Positions 18,270 to 27,064 of a stretch of DNA of 64,000 nucleotides are shown in pieces (position 1 is the stretch's first letter; each line of letters starts with the position of its first letter). The position numbers and the translations under genes are program-made. The DNA is from VBAS01 sp963773465 (GTDB lineage Bacteria; Bacteroidota; Bacteroidia; Chitinophagales; Chitinophagaceae), in assembly GCA_963773465.1 (NCBI GenBank), contig CAVZBF010000004.1, positions 496,001 to 560,000 of the forward strand. The letters run 5' to 3'. A model generated the notes under the pieces. It saw only the letters and a list, made by a program, of their open reading frames with translations. It ran no database searches and had not been told where the DNA came from.

Positions 18270-19841
18270 ATGAAAAAGCTAACCATCTTTCCTCTTTTTT
18301 GCCTTAGTTTATTTTTTACAAAGGCACAGGTAATTGAAAAAGTGGTGCTCAACGAAAGTTTCAGTAATAATGATAGCTATTGGAATTTATTTGAAGATGC
18401 CGATGGTTCCGTTTCGATGCTTAACGGCAAGCTGTTTATTGAAAATAAAACTAAAACAACGCTTACCCCGGGCATCGGAACATATTTTGATACCCTCACT
18501 GATTTTTCTATCACTGTCACAGCCTCAATTATTAGCACTAAGATTGCAACAAATGTTTTCGGTTTTTATTTTGGTGATGCTGAACATATCAATGAATATT
18601 ATTTTCTTGCTGCCACTACAGACAAGGGAGGCGGTGCATGGGCTTTTGGAAAATTAGAAAATAAACAATTGTCATACCTGAGTAAATGGGCTGCAACCAC
18701 CACAGTAAAACCCGGGTTACTTGCAAATAATACGCTATCGATAAAACAGGAAAAAGATAACTGGATATTTTTTATAAATGACAAAGAGGTTGGCAAAATC
18801 AAAGCGCAGCATTTTAGTGGCGACCAGGCAGGTTTTTATGTTGAAGATATGCAGCGGGTAGCTTTCAGTAACCTGGTAATGAAAAATTATTACCCGCAGG
18901 TAAGTGCCAGCGGCAAACTTTGCGAAATGCTGCCTTTAATAAATGAGCAGGCAAAATCTGAATTCAATCATATAAATACATGGGGAATATTAAGAGACCC
19001 ATATGAAAGAAGAACAAGAGTGAAAAGTACTGACGATAAGCCAAAATATGTTACAAGCCTTGCAGTAACCGATGCTGAGCAGAATTTTATTGGAACAGGC
19101 AAAAGTGATTATGAATATACAGCCCGGCTCGCCACTTGCAGCAAACCGGAAGATGCCATAAAAAAATCGGATTCAATAAGTAAACAGCTTACTGCATGTC
19201 TTAAGAATTTTCTCATTACAAAACTGCCGGAGAAGCAGGGAACACTTCCTGTTTATAAAGTAATTGAAAAAACACCGGGTGGTTATAAACGCAGCGATAA
19301 CGTTATTCGCATAACTAAAGACAGTACGGCGAAGCAGACCAGGTATTTTGTGGAAGCCGTTATTTCAAGCTACCAGCGAGAAACATATTTCTACATTACT
19401 AACAAATCCGACAACTCAAAATTAGCCGCCCAATTAAAAGAACTCCGGGTCCATTCAAAAAATAATTTTAAAGACATCACCGGTGAATTTATTCCCGGAA
19501 GTGATGCTAAGACATCTTCGTCGAAGGAATACAATACCAATTATAAACTTGAAAGTGCCAAAAGAAATTATATAAAAAATATTGGTGGCAATTATTTTCA
19601 TGCCGTATTGGGCGAAAATATGACTGAAAAAGAAGGCACTGCCCTTTTCAACAGCATGTTTGAAAAACTTAAAAAAGCTTTGGGCAACGGCATGGTTTAC
19701 ACAATAGGAGATTGGGGAACGGGTTGGGCCGAATACAAATCAATTCATTTTAAAAACAAGGAAGATGACAGTAAGTATGTTTTTGATTTAACAATAACAA
19801 GGCCGGATGGAAAATATAAAGTGGAGTTGGCGGCTTATTAA
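18270..19841 (+). CDS. Secreted protein with concanavalin-like domain plus two array-specific domains
   Basis: A 523-residue protein with a signal peptide (MKKLTIFPLFCLSLFFTKAQ). Residues 20-210 look like a concanavalin/LamG-like beta-sandwich (NESFSNNDSYWNLFED, FGFYFGDAEHINEYYFL, WIFFINDKEVGKI). They are followed by a module starting LCEMLPLINEQAKSEFNHI and rich in IKKSDSISKQLTACL, and a C-terminal domain (FEKLKKALGNGMVYTIGDW). The same modules recur in the genes at 22407 and 24064, so these are paralogous building blocks. Binding of a glycan is suggested by the fold type only. No enzyme motif is visible. Confidence 0.85.
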   Translation: MKKLTIFPLFCLSLFFTKAQVIEKVVLNESFSNNDSYWNLFEDADGSVSMLNGKLFIENKTKTTLTPGIGTYFDTLTDFSITVTASIISTKIATNVFGFYFGDAEHINEYYFLAATTDKGGGAWAFGKLENKQLSYLSKWAATTTVKPGLLANNTLSIKQEKDNWIFFINDKEVGKIKAQHFSGDQAGFYVEDMQRVAFSNLVMKNYYPQVSASGKLCEMLPLINEQAKSEFNHINTWGILRDPYERRTRVKSTDDKPKYVTSLAVTDAEQNFIGTGKSDYEYTARLATCSKPEDAIKKSDSISKQLTACLKNFLITKLPEKQGTLPVYKVIEKTPGGYKRSDNVIRITKDSTAKQTRYFVEAVISSYQRETYFYITNKSDNSKLAAQLKELRVHSKNNFKDITGEFIPGSDAKTSSSKEYNTNYKLESAKRNYIKNIGGNYFHAVLGENMTEKEGTALFNSMFEKLKKALGNGMVYTIGDWGTGWAEYKSIHFKNKEDDSKYVFDLTITRPDGKYKVELAAY

Positions 19842-19844
19842 ATA

Positions 19845-19893
19845 AATACTTTCCCGGGAGTATTGTCCTAAAAGAATCAACAAAATAATTTGC
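19845..19893 (+). promoter_or_regulatory. Dyad promoter, copy 3
   Basis: AATACTT-TCCCGG-GAGTATT at 19845-19864 begins only 3 nt after the stop of the preceding gene. TTG at 19863-19865, 20 nt, TAATTTGC at 19886-19893. ATG is 39 nt after the start of the -7 box, the longest leader of the set. Confidence 0.82.
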
Positions 19894-19924
19894 TTCCGAT
19901 TTTGCAATCAATAAACAAACGTAT

Positions 19925-20602
19925 ATGGAATTCCCAAAAATGCTTTTAGGGGGTTTGATAATCCTTTCGGCATTGCTTATACCAGAAAGTAGTAATGCCC
20001 AAAATGGAACCAACATAAAAACTGTAAAAATAAATAAGCAAGAATGGATGTCTGAAAATTTAAACATAACCACTTTCCGCAATGGTGACCCTATACCCCA
20101 AGCAAAAACAGCCCAGGAGTTTATCGCAGCCGGCATGAATCTAAAACCAGCATGGTGTTATTATAATAATGATTCCTCGAATAACCGTACATATGGCAAA
20201 CTCTATAACTGGTATGCCGTAAATGACCCCCGCGGACTGGCGCCAAAAGGTTTCCATATACCAGGTATTGATGAGTGGAATTCTCTCATTAACTACCTGG
20301 GCGGAGATACATTAGCTGGCCGAAAAATGAAAAGCAACAATGGATGGAATGACAATGGGAATGGCAATAATGAAAGTGGTTTCGGTGGTCTTCCGGGTGG
20401 ATATTGCATGCCTGAAAATAAATATAGGGACGAAGGTAAATTCATGGACCTGGGTAGCGTTGGTGAATGGTGGAGTTCTACGTTGTCAAGTGCGGTACTT
20501 GGTAGGGTTAATTACATTGCTCTCAGTAAGACATCAGATAAGGCATACAAAATGAGTTACCTCTCGACGTTTGGTATGTCTGTGCGTTGTATTAAGGATT
20601 AG
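19925..20602 (+). CDS. Secreted FISUMP-type (Fibrobacter succinogenes major paralogous) domain protein
   Basis: A 225-residue protein with a signal peptide ending near SSNAQ. The mature part matches the FISUMP family: KINKQEWMSENLNITTFRNG, YGKLYNWYAVNDPRGLAPKG, FHIPGIDEWNSLINYLGG, then GGYCMPENKYRDEGKF and a closing MSVRCIKD. These domains occur in many secreted Bacteroidota and Fibrobacter proteins, have a C-type-lectin-like pattern of Trp and Gly residues, and have no settled function. The single domain fills the protein. It is the third gene of the dyad-driven array. Confidence 0.85.
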   Translation: MEFPKMLLGGLIILSALLIPESSNAQNGTNIKTVKINKQEWMSENLNITTFRNGDPIPQAKTAQEFIAAGMNLKPAWCYYNNDSSNNRTYGKLYNWYAVNDPRGLAPKGFHIPGIDEWNSLINYLGGDTLAGRKMKSNNGWNDNGNGNNESGFGGLPGGYCMPENKYRDEGKFMDLGSVGEWWSSTLSSAVLGRVNYIALSKTSDKAYKMSYLSTFGMSVRCIKD

Positions 20603-20621
20603 ATTTAGCTGAACAAACGAA

Positions 20622-20670
20622 AATACTCTCCCGGGAGTATTGCCATCGCTGTATTGCTAACCTACCTTAG
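20622..20670 (+). promoter_or_regulatory. Dyad promoter, copy 4
   Basis: AATACTC-TCCCGG-GAGTATT at 20622-20641, 19 nt after the upstream stop codon. TTG at 20640-20642, 20 nt, TACCTTAG at 20663-20670; ATG 24 nt after the start of the -7 box. Confidence 0.84.
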
Positions 20671-20686
20671 AATTTTAATTAAGTAT

Positions 20687-21604
20687 ATGAAAAAATATTC
20701 CTGCATATTATCCTTCCTGCTGTTTTATTCCCATGTGTTATTTGCCCAGTTTTTTGCAAAAGTGGATGAAGATTTTAAATTCAACGGTGTGCCGCTCCGG
20801 GTAGATGAAAACCACACCAAAAACTGTACAATGATTGAAGAAAACGAATCATACCGTGTATGGCGGCCGGAAAAAAATGTATTAAAAACAAAGCAGTTTA
20901 CGCTCCGGGATATAAAGTATATCACTAATTTCCGGAACCAGATATGGCAAATCAGGGCCATTTGTACCGGCGATGTGGATGAACAGGAAAAAATAAAAGA
21001 AGATATGGCGAAAAAAGCCAAACGATCAGGTAAGCTCGGGCCTGATTCAAATCCTGAATTTTTTTATAATCAGATGCGCACGACCAATTTTTACAAAAAG
21101 AAAGCGGATAATGATACGGCGGTTATCTTCATTATGCTTGACCTGTATAGTGGTCAAAATGCAGATTACCGTCAACACCATTCTTTTTTTCCATTTCTCA
21201 ATAAGCCGCTGAAAAATGAAGCCACCCGTGATTTTTTATTTGCTTATGCTCCGCCGGATTCAAGATCAGGTTTCGACAATGTGAGGTATCTCACTTATTA
21301 TAATTACGGCCTTGAATTATACATCAGAGACGACACACTAATACAAGCCACCATTTATAATAAGGATGGCAAATACAGCCGCTATGCCGGTGAAATACCG
21401 TACAATCTTTCTCTTGATGATACACGTAAAGATGTTAAAGAAAAACTGGGTGAGCCGCCATCTAAAGCCAAAAATGGAAGTGCATGGTATTATTTGATAG
21501 ATGACAAGCAAGTGCATATAAAATTTTTTCCTGGCAATGATGGCAAGAATGAAACCGATGCAGATAAAATCAGATCAGTGCTGGTAGCGCAGAAACCACG
21601 ATAA
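20687..21604 (+). CDS. Secreted protein of unknown function
   Basis: A 305-residue protein with a signal peptide (MKKYSCILSFLLFYSHVLFAQ). An in-frame upstream start at 20654 would lie inside the promoter and is rejected. No known domain is recognised. The middle is lysine-rich and charged. The last 90 residues contain IPYNLSLDDTRKDVKEKLGE followed by WYYLIDDKQVHIKFF, a pattern seen in small alpha/beta domains of several secreted or immunity-like Bacteroidota proteins; this resemblance is weak. The gene belongs to the array and has its own dyad promoter. Confidence 0.75.
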   Translation: MKKYSCILSFLLFYSHVLFAQFFAKVDEDFKFNGVPLRVDENHTKNCTMIEENESYRVWRPEKNVLKTKQFTLRDIKYITNFRNQIWQIRAICTGDVDEQEKIKEDMAKKAKRSGKLGPDSNPEFFYNQMRTTNFYKKKADNDTAVIFIMLDLYSGQNADYRQHHSFFPFLNKPLKNEATRDFLFAYAPPDSRSGFDNVRYLTYYNYGLELYIRDDTLIQATIYNKDGKYSRYAGEIPYNLSLDDTRKDVKEKLGEPPSKAKNGSAWYYLIDDKQVHIKFFPGNDGKNETDADKIRSVLVAQKPR

Positions 21605-21689
21605 GATACTATTGGATCATGTGTGCAATCCGGTTTGGTTGTTTTTAGTCAATCTCGTGAATTTCCCCCCACTTATTATCGGTGTGTAA

Positions 21690-21738
21690 AATACTCTACC
21701 GGGGGTATTGTACTGCCTTTTAAAAGAAAATAGCTTAA
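21690..21738 (+). promoter_or_regulatory. Dyad promoter, copy 5
   Basis: AATACTC-TACCGG-GGGTATT at 21690-21709; the one mismatch in the right arm makes this the weakest dyad. TTG at 21708-21710, 20 nt, TAGCTTAA at 21731-21738; ATG 25 nt after the start of the -7 box. Confidence 0.82.
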
Positions 21739-21755
21739 CAGAATAAAAAATTATC

Positions 21756-22315
21756 ATGAAAATACTATCCAGGTTTTTAAGTTGTACGATGCTGCTCACC
21801 TGTTTCACTGCCACAGTCTGTTTTGCACAAAAAGAAAAAATAACGGGACGCTGGCAACCTGTACGCATGATAACGGAATATTTTCCGGGAGGAATAGATG
21901 TTGACTGGCTTGAAAAAAAGCTTATGAAAAGATGAAAGAAAAGGCCGATTCACTTGGAAAGGAACTGGAAATGGATGCCGAAGACTCAGCCAGTATAAAA
22001 CAAAGCGCAATGGAAGGGATGGAAGAAATATTTCAAAATATCTATTTCCGGTTTAATCCTGATAATAGCTGTTATTTGAATTTTGGTAAGCTGCTGGATG
22101 AAACAGAATTTGCCGGTACAAATGTAAAAGGCAAATATAAAATCAATGAAGAAGCCGGCAGCATCACTATTATGTTTGATAAAATTCAAACAGTATCCGG
22201 AAAAGACAAAAAATTCAAGAAGGATAAATTTGTTTTCCTTTATTCATTTAATAAGGAAAAAATGCGCCTTGAAATGGACGATGGCACTTTGATATTTTAC
22301 CTTGTTAAAGAATAA
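21756..22315 (+). CDS. Small secreted lipocalin-like protein, one frameshift
   Basis: The gene starts at 21756 with a signal peptide (MKILSRFLSCTMLLTCF, cleavage near FAQ) and the opening ITGRWQPVRM. It stops early at about 21935 after a run of seven A's; adding one A restores the frame into KEKADSLGKELEMDAEDSAS and on to the stop at 22315, giving about 187 residues. The second part (DNSCYLNFGKLLDETEF, GKYKINEEAGSITIMF) reads like the strands of a lipocalin-like beta-barrel domain of the kind that opens with GxW. Ligand unknown. The homopolymer site suggests a sequencing slip rather than a mutation. Confidence 0.65.
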
Positions 22316-22337
22316 ACTATAAAATTCATAACATTAA

Positions 22338-22386
22338 AATACTCTCCCGGGAGTATTGCCTGGGTCTTAAAGAGAAAATAGTTTCA
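22338..22386 (+). promoter_or_regulatory. Dyad promoter, copy 6
   Basis: AATACTC-TCCCGG-GAGTATT at 22338-22357, TTG at 22356-22358, 20 nt, TAGTTTCA at 22379-22386. The ATG at 22389 lies before the predicted transcription start, whereas the ATG at 22407 lies 28 nt after the -7 start as in the other copies, so 22407 is chosen. Confidence 0.85.
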
Positions 22387-22406
22387 TAATGTCAAAAGTT
22401 CTCATC

Positions 22407-23579
22407 ATGAAAAAGCTATTCATTCTCTTACCTTATTTTTTTATCTCTCTCAGCATAGCTGCACAAACAACACCCGTAAAGAATAATCCGAACGATAATT
22501 TTTGCAATGCCTTGTCGAAAGTGATTGCACAGGCCCCGGGCCAATTTGAAAAATTAAAGACCGGGGGATATTTAGCATTTCTTAATCCCAGTACAGGCAG
22601 TTGGGTTGGGAATGGATGGGTAGCATCTGTAAATTTCCCCGGCGCTTTTCTAAGTAATATTGAAAAGTTAGAAAATGGACCAAATAATTATAATGCATAT
22701 TTTGGCAATTATCAATCAGAAGCTGATGCACGAAAAGAAGCTGGGATCATAAAAAACAAATTATCGACCTGCCTGCCAGGCTTCACTGTTGAAGATCGTG
22801 GATACATGGAAAATAATTTCCAGGGATTTCCAATAAATTTTTATTTCATAGAGAAAAAAAAGGGAAGCAGTCCGCAACAAATAGTAAACCTTTATCTCGG
22901 GAAGGACAGTTCTATTCATAGTATTCATCTGCGAATATTCGGATCAGATGTTAATGGAACTATACTGCAAGCAATCATGAAGAAACCGGTAAGAGAAAAT
23001 TGGGGAGATTTCGAGGCTAGCCGGGATAGTGCTATTGCTATTCTTGAATCTTTCAAAGGGCTTGACATTGATCAGATGTTTAAAGATCCTGAAAAAACAA
23101 AGTTTGCAATACAATTGGAGCAATTACTCAACTATGCCAAAGATGGATTTAAAACAATCAGAAGTGAAAAAATTGAGGAACCCAAAAACGAGCGCCAGGC
23201 CAGGGAAATGCTGGGTGAAAGACCTCATGTGAAATACAAATCAACGTTCTTACCGGAAGGAGCTGAAAGAAGCGAAATACGCTTTTATCCGGATTCATCA
23301 AAATTCATCTATTTGGCTTATTTCGGGGACCCGCTCACTCATCAGGATCTGTTCAAAAAACAATTTGAAAAAATAAAAAAAGAATTGGGCGATGGTTTTA
23401 CTTATGAAGCGAATGAAAAAAGCATCGAATGGATGTTTGATATGTTCGTTGATCAAAAAGCAGTTTTTTACCGGAAAGATTCAAAGCAGTTCCTGATAGA
23501 ATTAAAATTAAATACGATCACGGATATAAAAGAGGGAATGGACAGGGGGGTCTGGCTTGGCGTTAAAGCTAAAAACTAA
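22407..23579 (+). CDS. Secreted paralogue sharing two domains with the 18270 gene
   Basis: A 390-residue protein with a signal peptide (MKKLFILLPYFFISLSIAAQ). The first domain begins FCNALSKVIAQAPGQFEKLK and ends with KEAGIIKNKLSTCLPGFTV; the last domain contains FEKIKKELGDGFTYEANEKS. Both resemble modules of the 18270 protein (EMLPLINEQAKSEFNHI and FEKLKKALGNGMVYTIGDW) but the concanavalin-like domain is absent. No catalytic motif or lipobox is seen. The start is fixed by promoter geometry. It is the sixth dyad-driven gene, followed 27 nt later by copy 7. Confidence 0.8.
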   Translation: MKKLFILLPYFFISLSIAAQTTPVKNNPNDNFCNALSKVIAQAPGQFEKLKTGGYLAFLNPSTGSWVGNGWVASVNFPGAFLSNIEKLENGPNNYNAYFGNYQSEADARKEAGIIKNKLSTCLPGFTVEDRGYMENNFQGFPINFYFIEKKKGSSPQQIVNLYLGKDSSIHSIHLRIFGSDVNGTILQAIMKKPVRENWGDFEASRDSAIAILESFKGLDIDQMFKDPEKTKFAIQLEQLLNYAKDGFKTIRSEKIEEPKNERQAREMLGERPHVKYKSTFLPEGAERSEIRFYPDSSKFIYLAYFGDPLTHQDLFKKQFEKIKKELGDGFTYEANEKSIEWMFDMFVDQKAVFYRKDSKQFLIELKLNTITDIKEGMDRGVWLGVKAKN

Positions 23580-23606
23580 TCAGCCTGTTCGGTTTTAAAA
23601 AATAAA

Positions 23607-23655
23607 AATACTCTCCCGGGAGTATTGTCCTGACGGTCATGGTAGAATAATTTGC
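23607..23655 (+). promoter_or_regulatory. Dyad promoter, copy 7
   Basis: AATACTC-TCCCGG-GAGTATT at 23607-23626, TTG at 23625-23627, 20 nt, TAATTTGC at 23648-23655; ATG 26 nt after the start of the -7 box. It is the last copy; none is found before the 24064 or 26391 genes. Confidence 0.85.
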
Positions 23656-23673
23656 TTATACAAACCACTATTT

Positions 23674-24018
23674 ATGACCAGCTTCTTTTTATCCATCGCT
23701 ATTGATGCGGCTAAAAATGATTTCAGTTACTGGTTGCTCGCAGCATCTCTTCCGCCTTTTTTTTATTTGCTTTCAAAAAAAAGAAAGCGGGGCTGGTTAA
23801 AAAATCTATTTCTAAAATGGGCGATCAAAAGAGCCCTGAAACAGGTGAATAAAGGAGGAAAAATAAGTAAAGGGACTGCCATCCTGCTGTTCTTCCTTAT
23901 TGTTTTTGGGATCGGCGCATTGATGGTTTGGTTGCTGGGATGGACATGGGCTATAATTATTAGTCTGGCCTTTATACTGATACTCGCAGGGCAACGAAAA
24001 AATCCAGACGATGAATAA
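23674..24018 (+). CDS. Small inner-membrane protein of unknown function
   Basis: A 114-residue protein with about three membrane spans: residues 17-34 (SYWLLAASLPPFFYLLS), 68-85 (TAILLFFLIVFGIGALMV) and 88-106 (LGWTWAIIISLAFILILA), separated by a strongly basic loop (KKRKRGWLKNLFLKWAIKRA). It is the only dyad-driven product that stays in the membrane, so it may be an accessory of the exported proteins; this is inference. The next gene begins 45 nt later without its own dyad and may be transcribed from the same promoter. Confidence 0.75.
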   Translation: MTSFFLSIAIDAAKNDFSYWLLAASLPPFFYLLSKKRKRGWLKNLFLKWAIKRALKQVNKGGKISKGTAILLFFLIVFGIGALMVWLLGWTWAIIISLAFILILAGQRKNPDDE

Positions 24019-24063
24019 GCCTGATATTTCAACAACTCATGGATCTGTAAATAAAAAAACATC

Positions 24064-26324
24064 ATGAACAAGCCATCCATCCTCCTTTTCACCTGTATTA
24101 TTAGTTTTAACCTGGCAGCTCAACAAAAAGTTATACTGGCAGAAGATTTTTCATCCAACAAGAATTTTTGGGCAGTCGGAAAAATTGAGAACTTGTCTGC
24201 AAAGATCGAGGATGGGAAGTTTATCATTGATAACAATCTGCAAACTGCTTTTCATCCGCAGCTACTTGCTGGAGTAGACAGTTCCAAAGCGTTTGAAATA
24301 AGTGCAAGCGTCAGATCAGTAACTGACGATGATCTTTCCCTGTTGTCTTTTAGTGGATTGATCTTTGGGTCAAATATGTACCGCAAGTTCTGCTTTGCCA
24401 TAAATGCAAACGGGGAATATGCATTGTTTGAAATGTACAATAATGATTACAGAATCATTATTCCCGAAACGAAAACACCGCATTTGAAGATGGAAAAGAA
24501 TGAAACCAACCGGTTAAAACTGAACAAAGCAGGCAAACAATGGAAACTTTACATCAATGATTCCCTGGTAAACAGCGTTCCGTCTCAAAAATTCTATGGC
24601 CCCTATGTCGGGTTTTATATCGAACAATTGAAAGCCGAGTTTGATGACCTAAGAGTAACCGGTACCCCCATAGTAACATCCGGTAACCTGTGTGCTTTGT
24701 TTCCTCTTATTTTTCAAAGCGCTAAAAATAATTTTGACTATATAAAAGGAGTACCGACAGCTAAGGGAGACACTGCTAAGTATTACCTCTCGACTATATT
24801 AAAAGAAGACATCTATGCGAGAGTTTTTTTTGAAAAAAAATCAAATGATTTTTTTGCCTTGCTAAAAAGCAACACAACAAAAGCCGCAGCTATTAAATCC
24901 ACCGATAGCCTTGATTTTCAAATGAAAAAATGTCAACCTGGCTATACATTTACAAAAACGATAAATAAGGAAGGTTTTCCCGAATACCAGTTACCGAAAA
25001 AACAAAATCCACGGTTAAACAGCCTGAGGCCTATATAAAAGTTATTGCTTCATCTGTTTTTTCAACCATTTTAAGAATTTATGCTGACCCTGTGAAATCA
25101 AATGTGTGGACGCCATCAACCGTTTCCCCTACAGAACCTGTGACAAAAAAGAAAGAGCCCAGCTCCGGCTGGATCGTCAATGAAACCTTTTCCAACAATG
25201 AAAATAGGTGGCTTATTGACAGCACTGCCTGGGATGAATTTGAGATAAATGATAGTCGTTATATAGTCAGCACTAAAAGAGGAACCCCCAGTGCTATTAC
25301 ACAAGTTTTTACCCTCGATGATACCCATGATTACAAGATAGAATCGGTGATGAATAATTTTACCGGGGAAAATAAAAATGCTTTTGGGCTGTTACTTGGC
25401 AGCGATGGTGACAAGGGATTATATTTCCTGATTTCAAATTTGGGTTCATTCAGAATAGATGAAGAAACCGAGACAGGTCTAAACATTATCAAGGATTTCA
25501 CTCTTTCCAATGCCATCAGGGCCGCCGATAAAAGTAACAAACTGGGAAATTTGAATAAGTTTACTCTGATCAAGCTAAAAGATACCTGGAGTTTCAGGAT
25601 CAATGACCGGGAAGTTTATACCTGTAAAGCAAGACCTCTTTACGGAAAAAAGTTTGGATTTTATTTACCTCCGAACGCAAGTCTTTTCATTTATTCATTA
25701 AAAATCCACGACTGGACCCTTGCGGAAAAATTCCCGGACCAGCCAACAGAGGTTATTTATAACAATGTGTTTTATGATGATTTCAAAATGAGAAAATACG
25801 AATGGGAAGAAACAGATGATGCAGACACAAAAAGCACTTTTTTATTTTTGGACTACAGGATACAGCGCAAAAAATCTGATGGCTATTATATGCCTACTCT
25901 GAAAATGCTTTCTTCCAATAAAATTGATTTCAGGATCGGGATGAGTACTACACACACAGACGGCGCAATGGATGAGCCTTATGGAATGTGTTTTTCCAGC
26001 AACAATGTAAATAATGCTTTTGTTTTTATGATCGCCAACGATGGGACATTCGCTATTGGAAAGTTTGCAGACGGAAAATATACCGGCATAAAAGACTGGA
26101 CAGAAACTGATGCAATACGTAGGAATAATTATGCTATTAATGATCTTCTATTTGAAAAAATAAAAGGAGTTTGTAAATTTTATATAAATAAGAAGCTGGT
26201 GCATACACTTACACCTGATTCATTTTTTGACAAATTAGAAAGCAGGTTCGGCCCTTATGTGGAAGGAAAACAAACGGTAGCGTTTACCTCTATGTCTGTC
26301 GATAAAATTGAATACCGTGAATAG
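24064..26324 (+). CDS. Large secreted protein with three concanavalin-like domains, one frameshift
   Basis: Two frames (24064-25038 and the one containing 25092-26324) form one gene of about 754 residues once an A is added to the AAAAAA run near 25003. The bridging sequence, KQPEAYIKVIASSVFSTILR, is clearly coding. Order: signal peptide (MNKPSILLFTCIISFNLAAQ), concanavalin-like domain 1 (LAEDFSSNKNFWAVGK), the array module starting LCALFPLIFQSAKNNFDYIK, domain 2 (NETFSNNENRWLIDS) and domain 3 (YDDFKMRKYEWEETDD). Each beta-sandwich has the WKLYINDSLV/WSFRINDREV-type strand. It has no dyad of its own and probably reads through from copy 7. Confidence 0.75.
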
Positions 26325-26390
26325 CTTTAAAAAACGAATCATGCTAATCTGAGCCCAAGCTATAATAACTTTAATCCATAAATTGACAAT

Positions 26391-26989
26391 ATGAAAATCC
26401 TGATTGTGGGATTTACTGTTATTTTCAATCTCACAGTAACGGCCCAGTCGCCGTATTTATCTATTCTGGTAAAAATGGATTCCGTCAAAGCAGAAAGTAC
26501 ACAATATAAAATAGAAATGAAGATCTGTGAGCCAAAAAAAATGACGGAAAGAGGAGACTGGTTTACTCATGATACTTCGACAATTGACTTCGTCTCGTTA
26601 AAAACTAATGAGATTGATTGCGGCAAATACTTTGATAAAGGAATAGGTGAACCTCTTACTTACAATAAGGTAGAAATACCGTTCAATAAGTTTGAATTCA
26701 GCAACCAGCTGTTTGCCTGGGAAAAAATATTTGTTTTTAGAATTTCAAATTGGTCTTCCCGTGGCTGGCAGCCTGAAATGTATATAGTGATGCCAATGAA
26801 GTATAAATCATTTGTGACCTATATTAAACTAACTGATGTTGAATTTCAGTCAGGGCAAAGTGATATTTCTTACACGGTTTCAATAATGAACGAAAAGGAA
26901 TGTATTTAACCATTGAACAATCGCTGAAAAATTACAAGACAGTCGATGCAAAAAAATTTCCGCTTAAAACAATTTTAGAAAAGGAGTAA
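26391..26989 (+). CDS. Secreted protein of unknown function, one frameshift near the C-terminus
   Basis: The frame runs from MKILIVGFTVIFNLTVTAQ (signal peptide) to a stop at 26909, but coding character continues. Adding one A to the AAAA run near 26893 gives MNEKGMYLTIEQSLKNYKT and a natural end at 26987-26989, for about 199 residues. The protein is beta-rich with several Trp and Phe; no domain is recognised. It is the last gene of the array, lacks a dyad promoter, and is followed by a strong bidirectional terminator. Confidence 0.65.
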
Positions 26990-27020
26990 CACGTAAAACT
27001 TGTTTAGCGATAAATAAAAA

Positions 27021-27050
27021 GGCTGCCCGCACCGGGCAGCCTTCATTTTA
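27021..27050. terminator. Bidirectional intrinsic terminator
   Basis: Stem GGCTGCCCG (27021-27029), loop CAC, stem CGGGCAGCC (27033-27041), flanked by TTCATTTTATTT on one side and a matching A-run (AAATAAAAA) on the other. It separates the secreted-protein array from the convergent protease gene. Confidence 0.85.
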
Positions 27051-27064
27051 TTTATTCGCTTAGC

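Noticed and set aside
17039..23655. The seven dyads as a CRISPR array or transposon ends
   Set aside because: Spacing is irregular (about 650-1650 nt), each gap holds a gene, there are no cas or transposase genes, and the dyads keep a fixed 20-nt distance to a -7 box.
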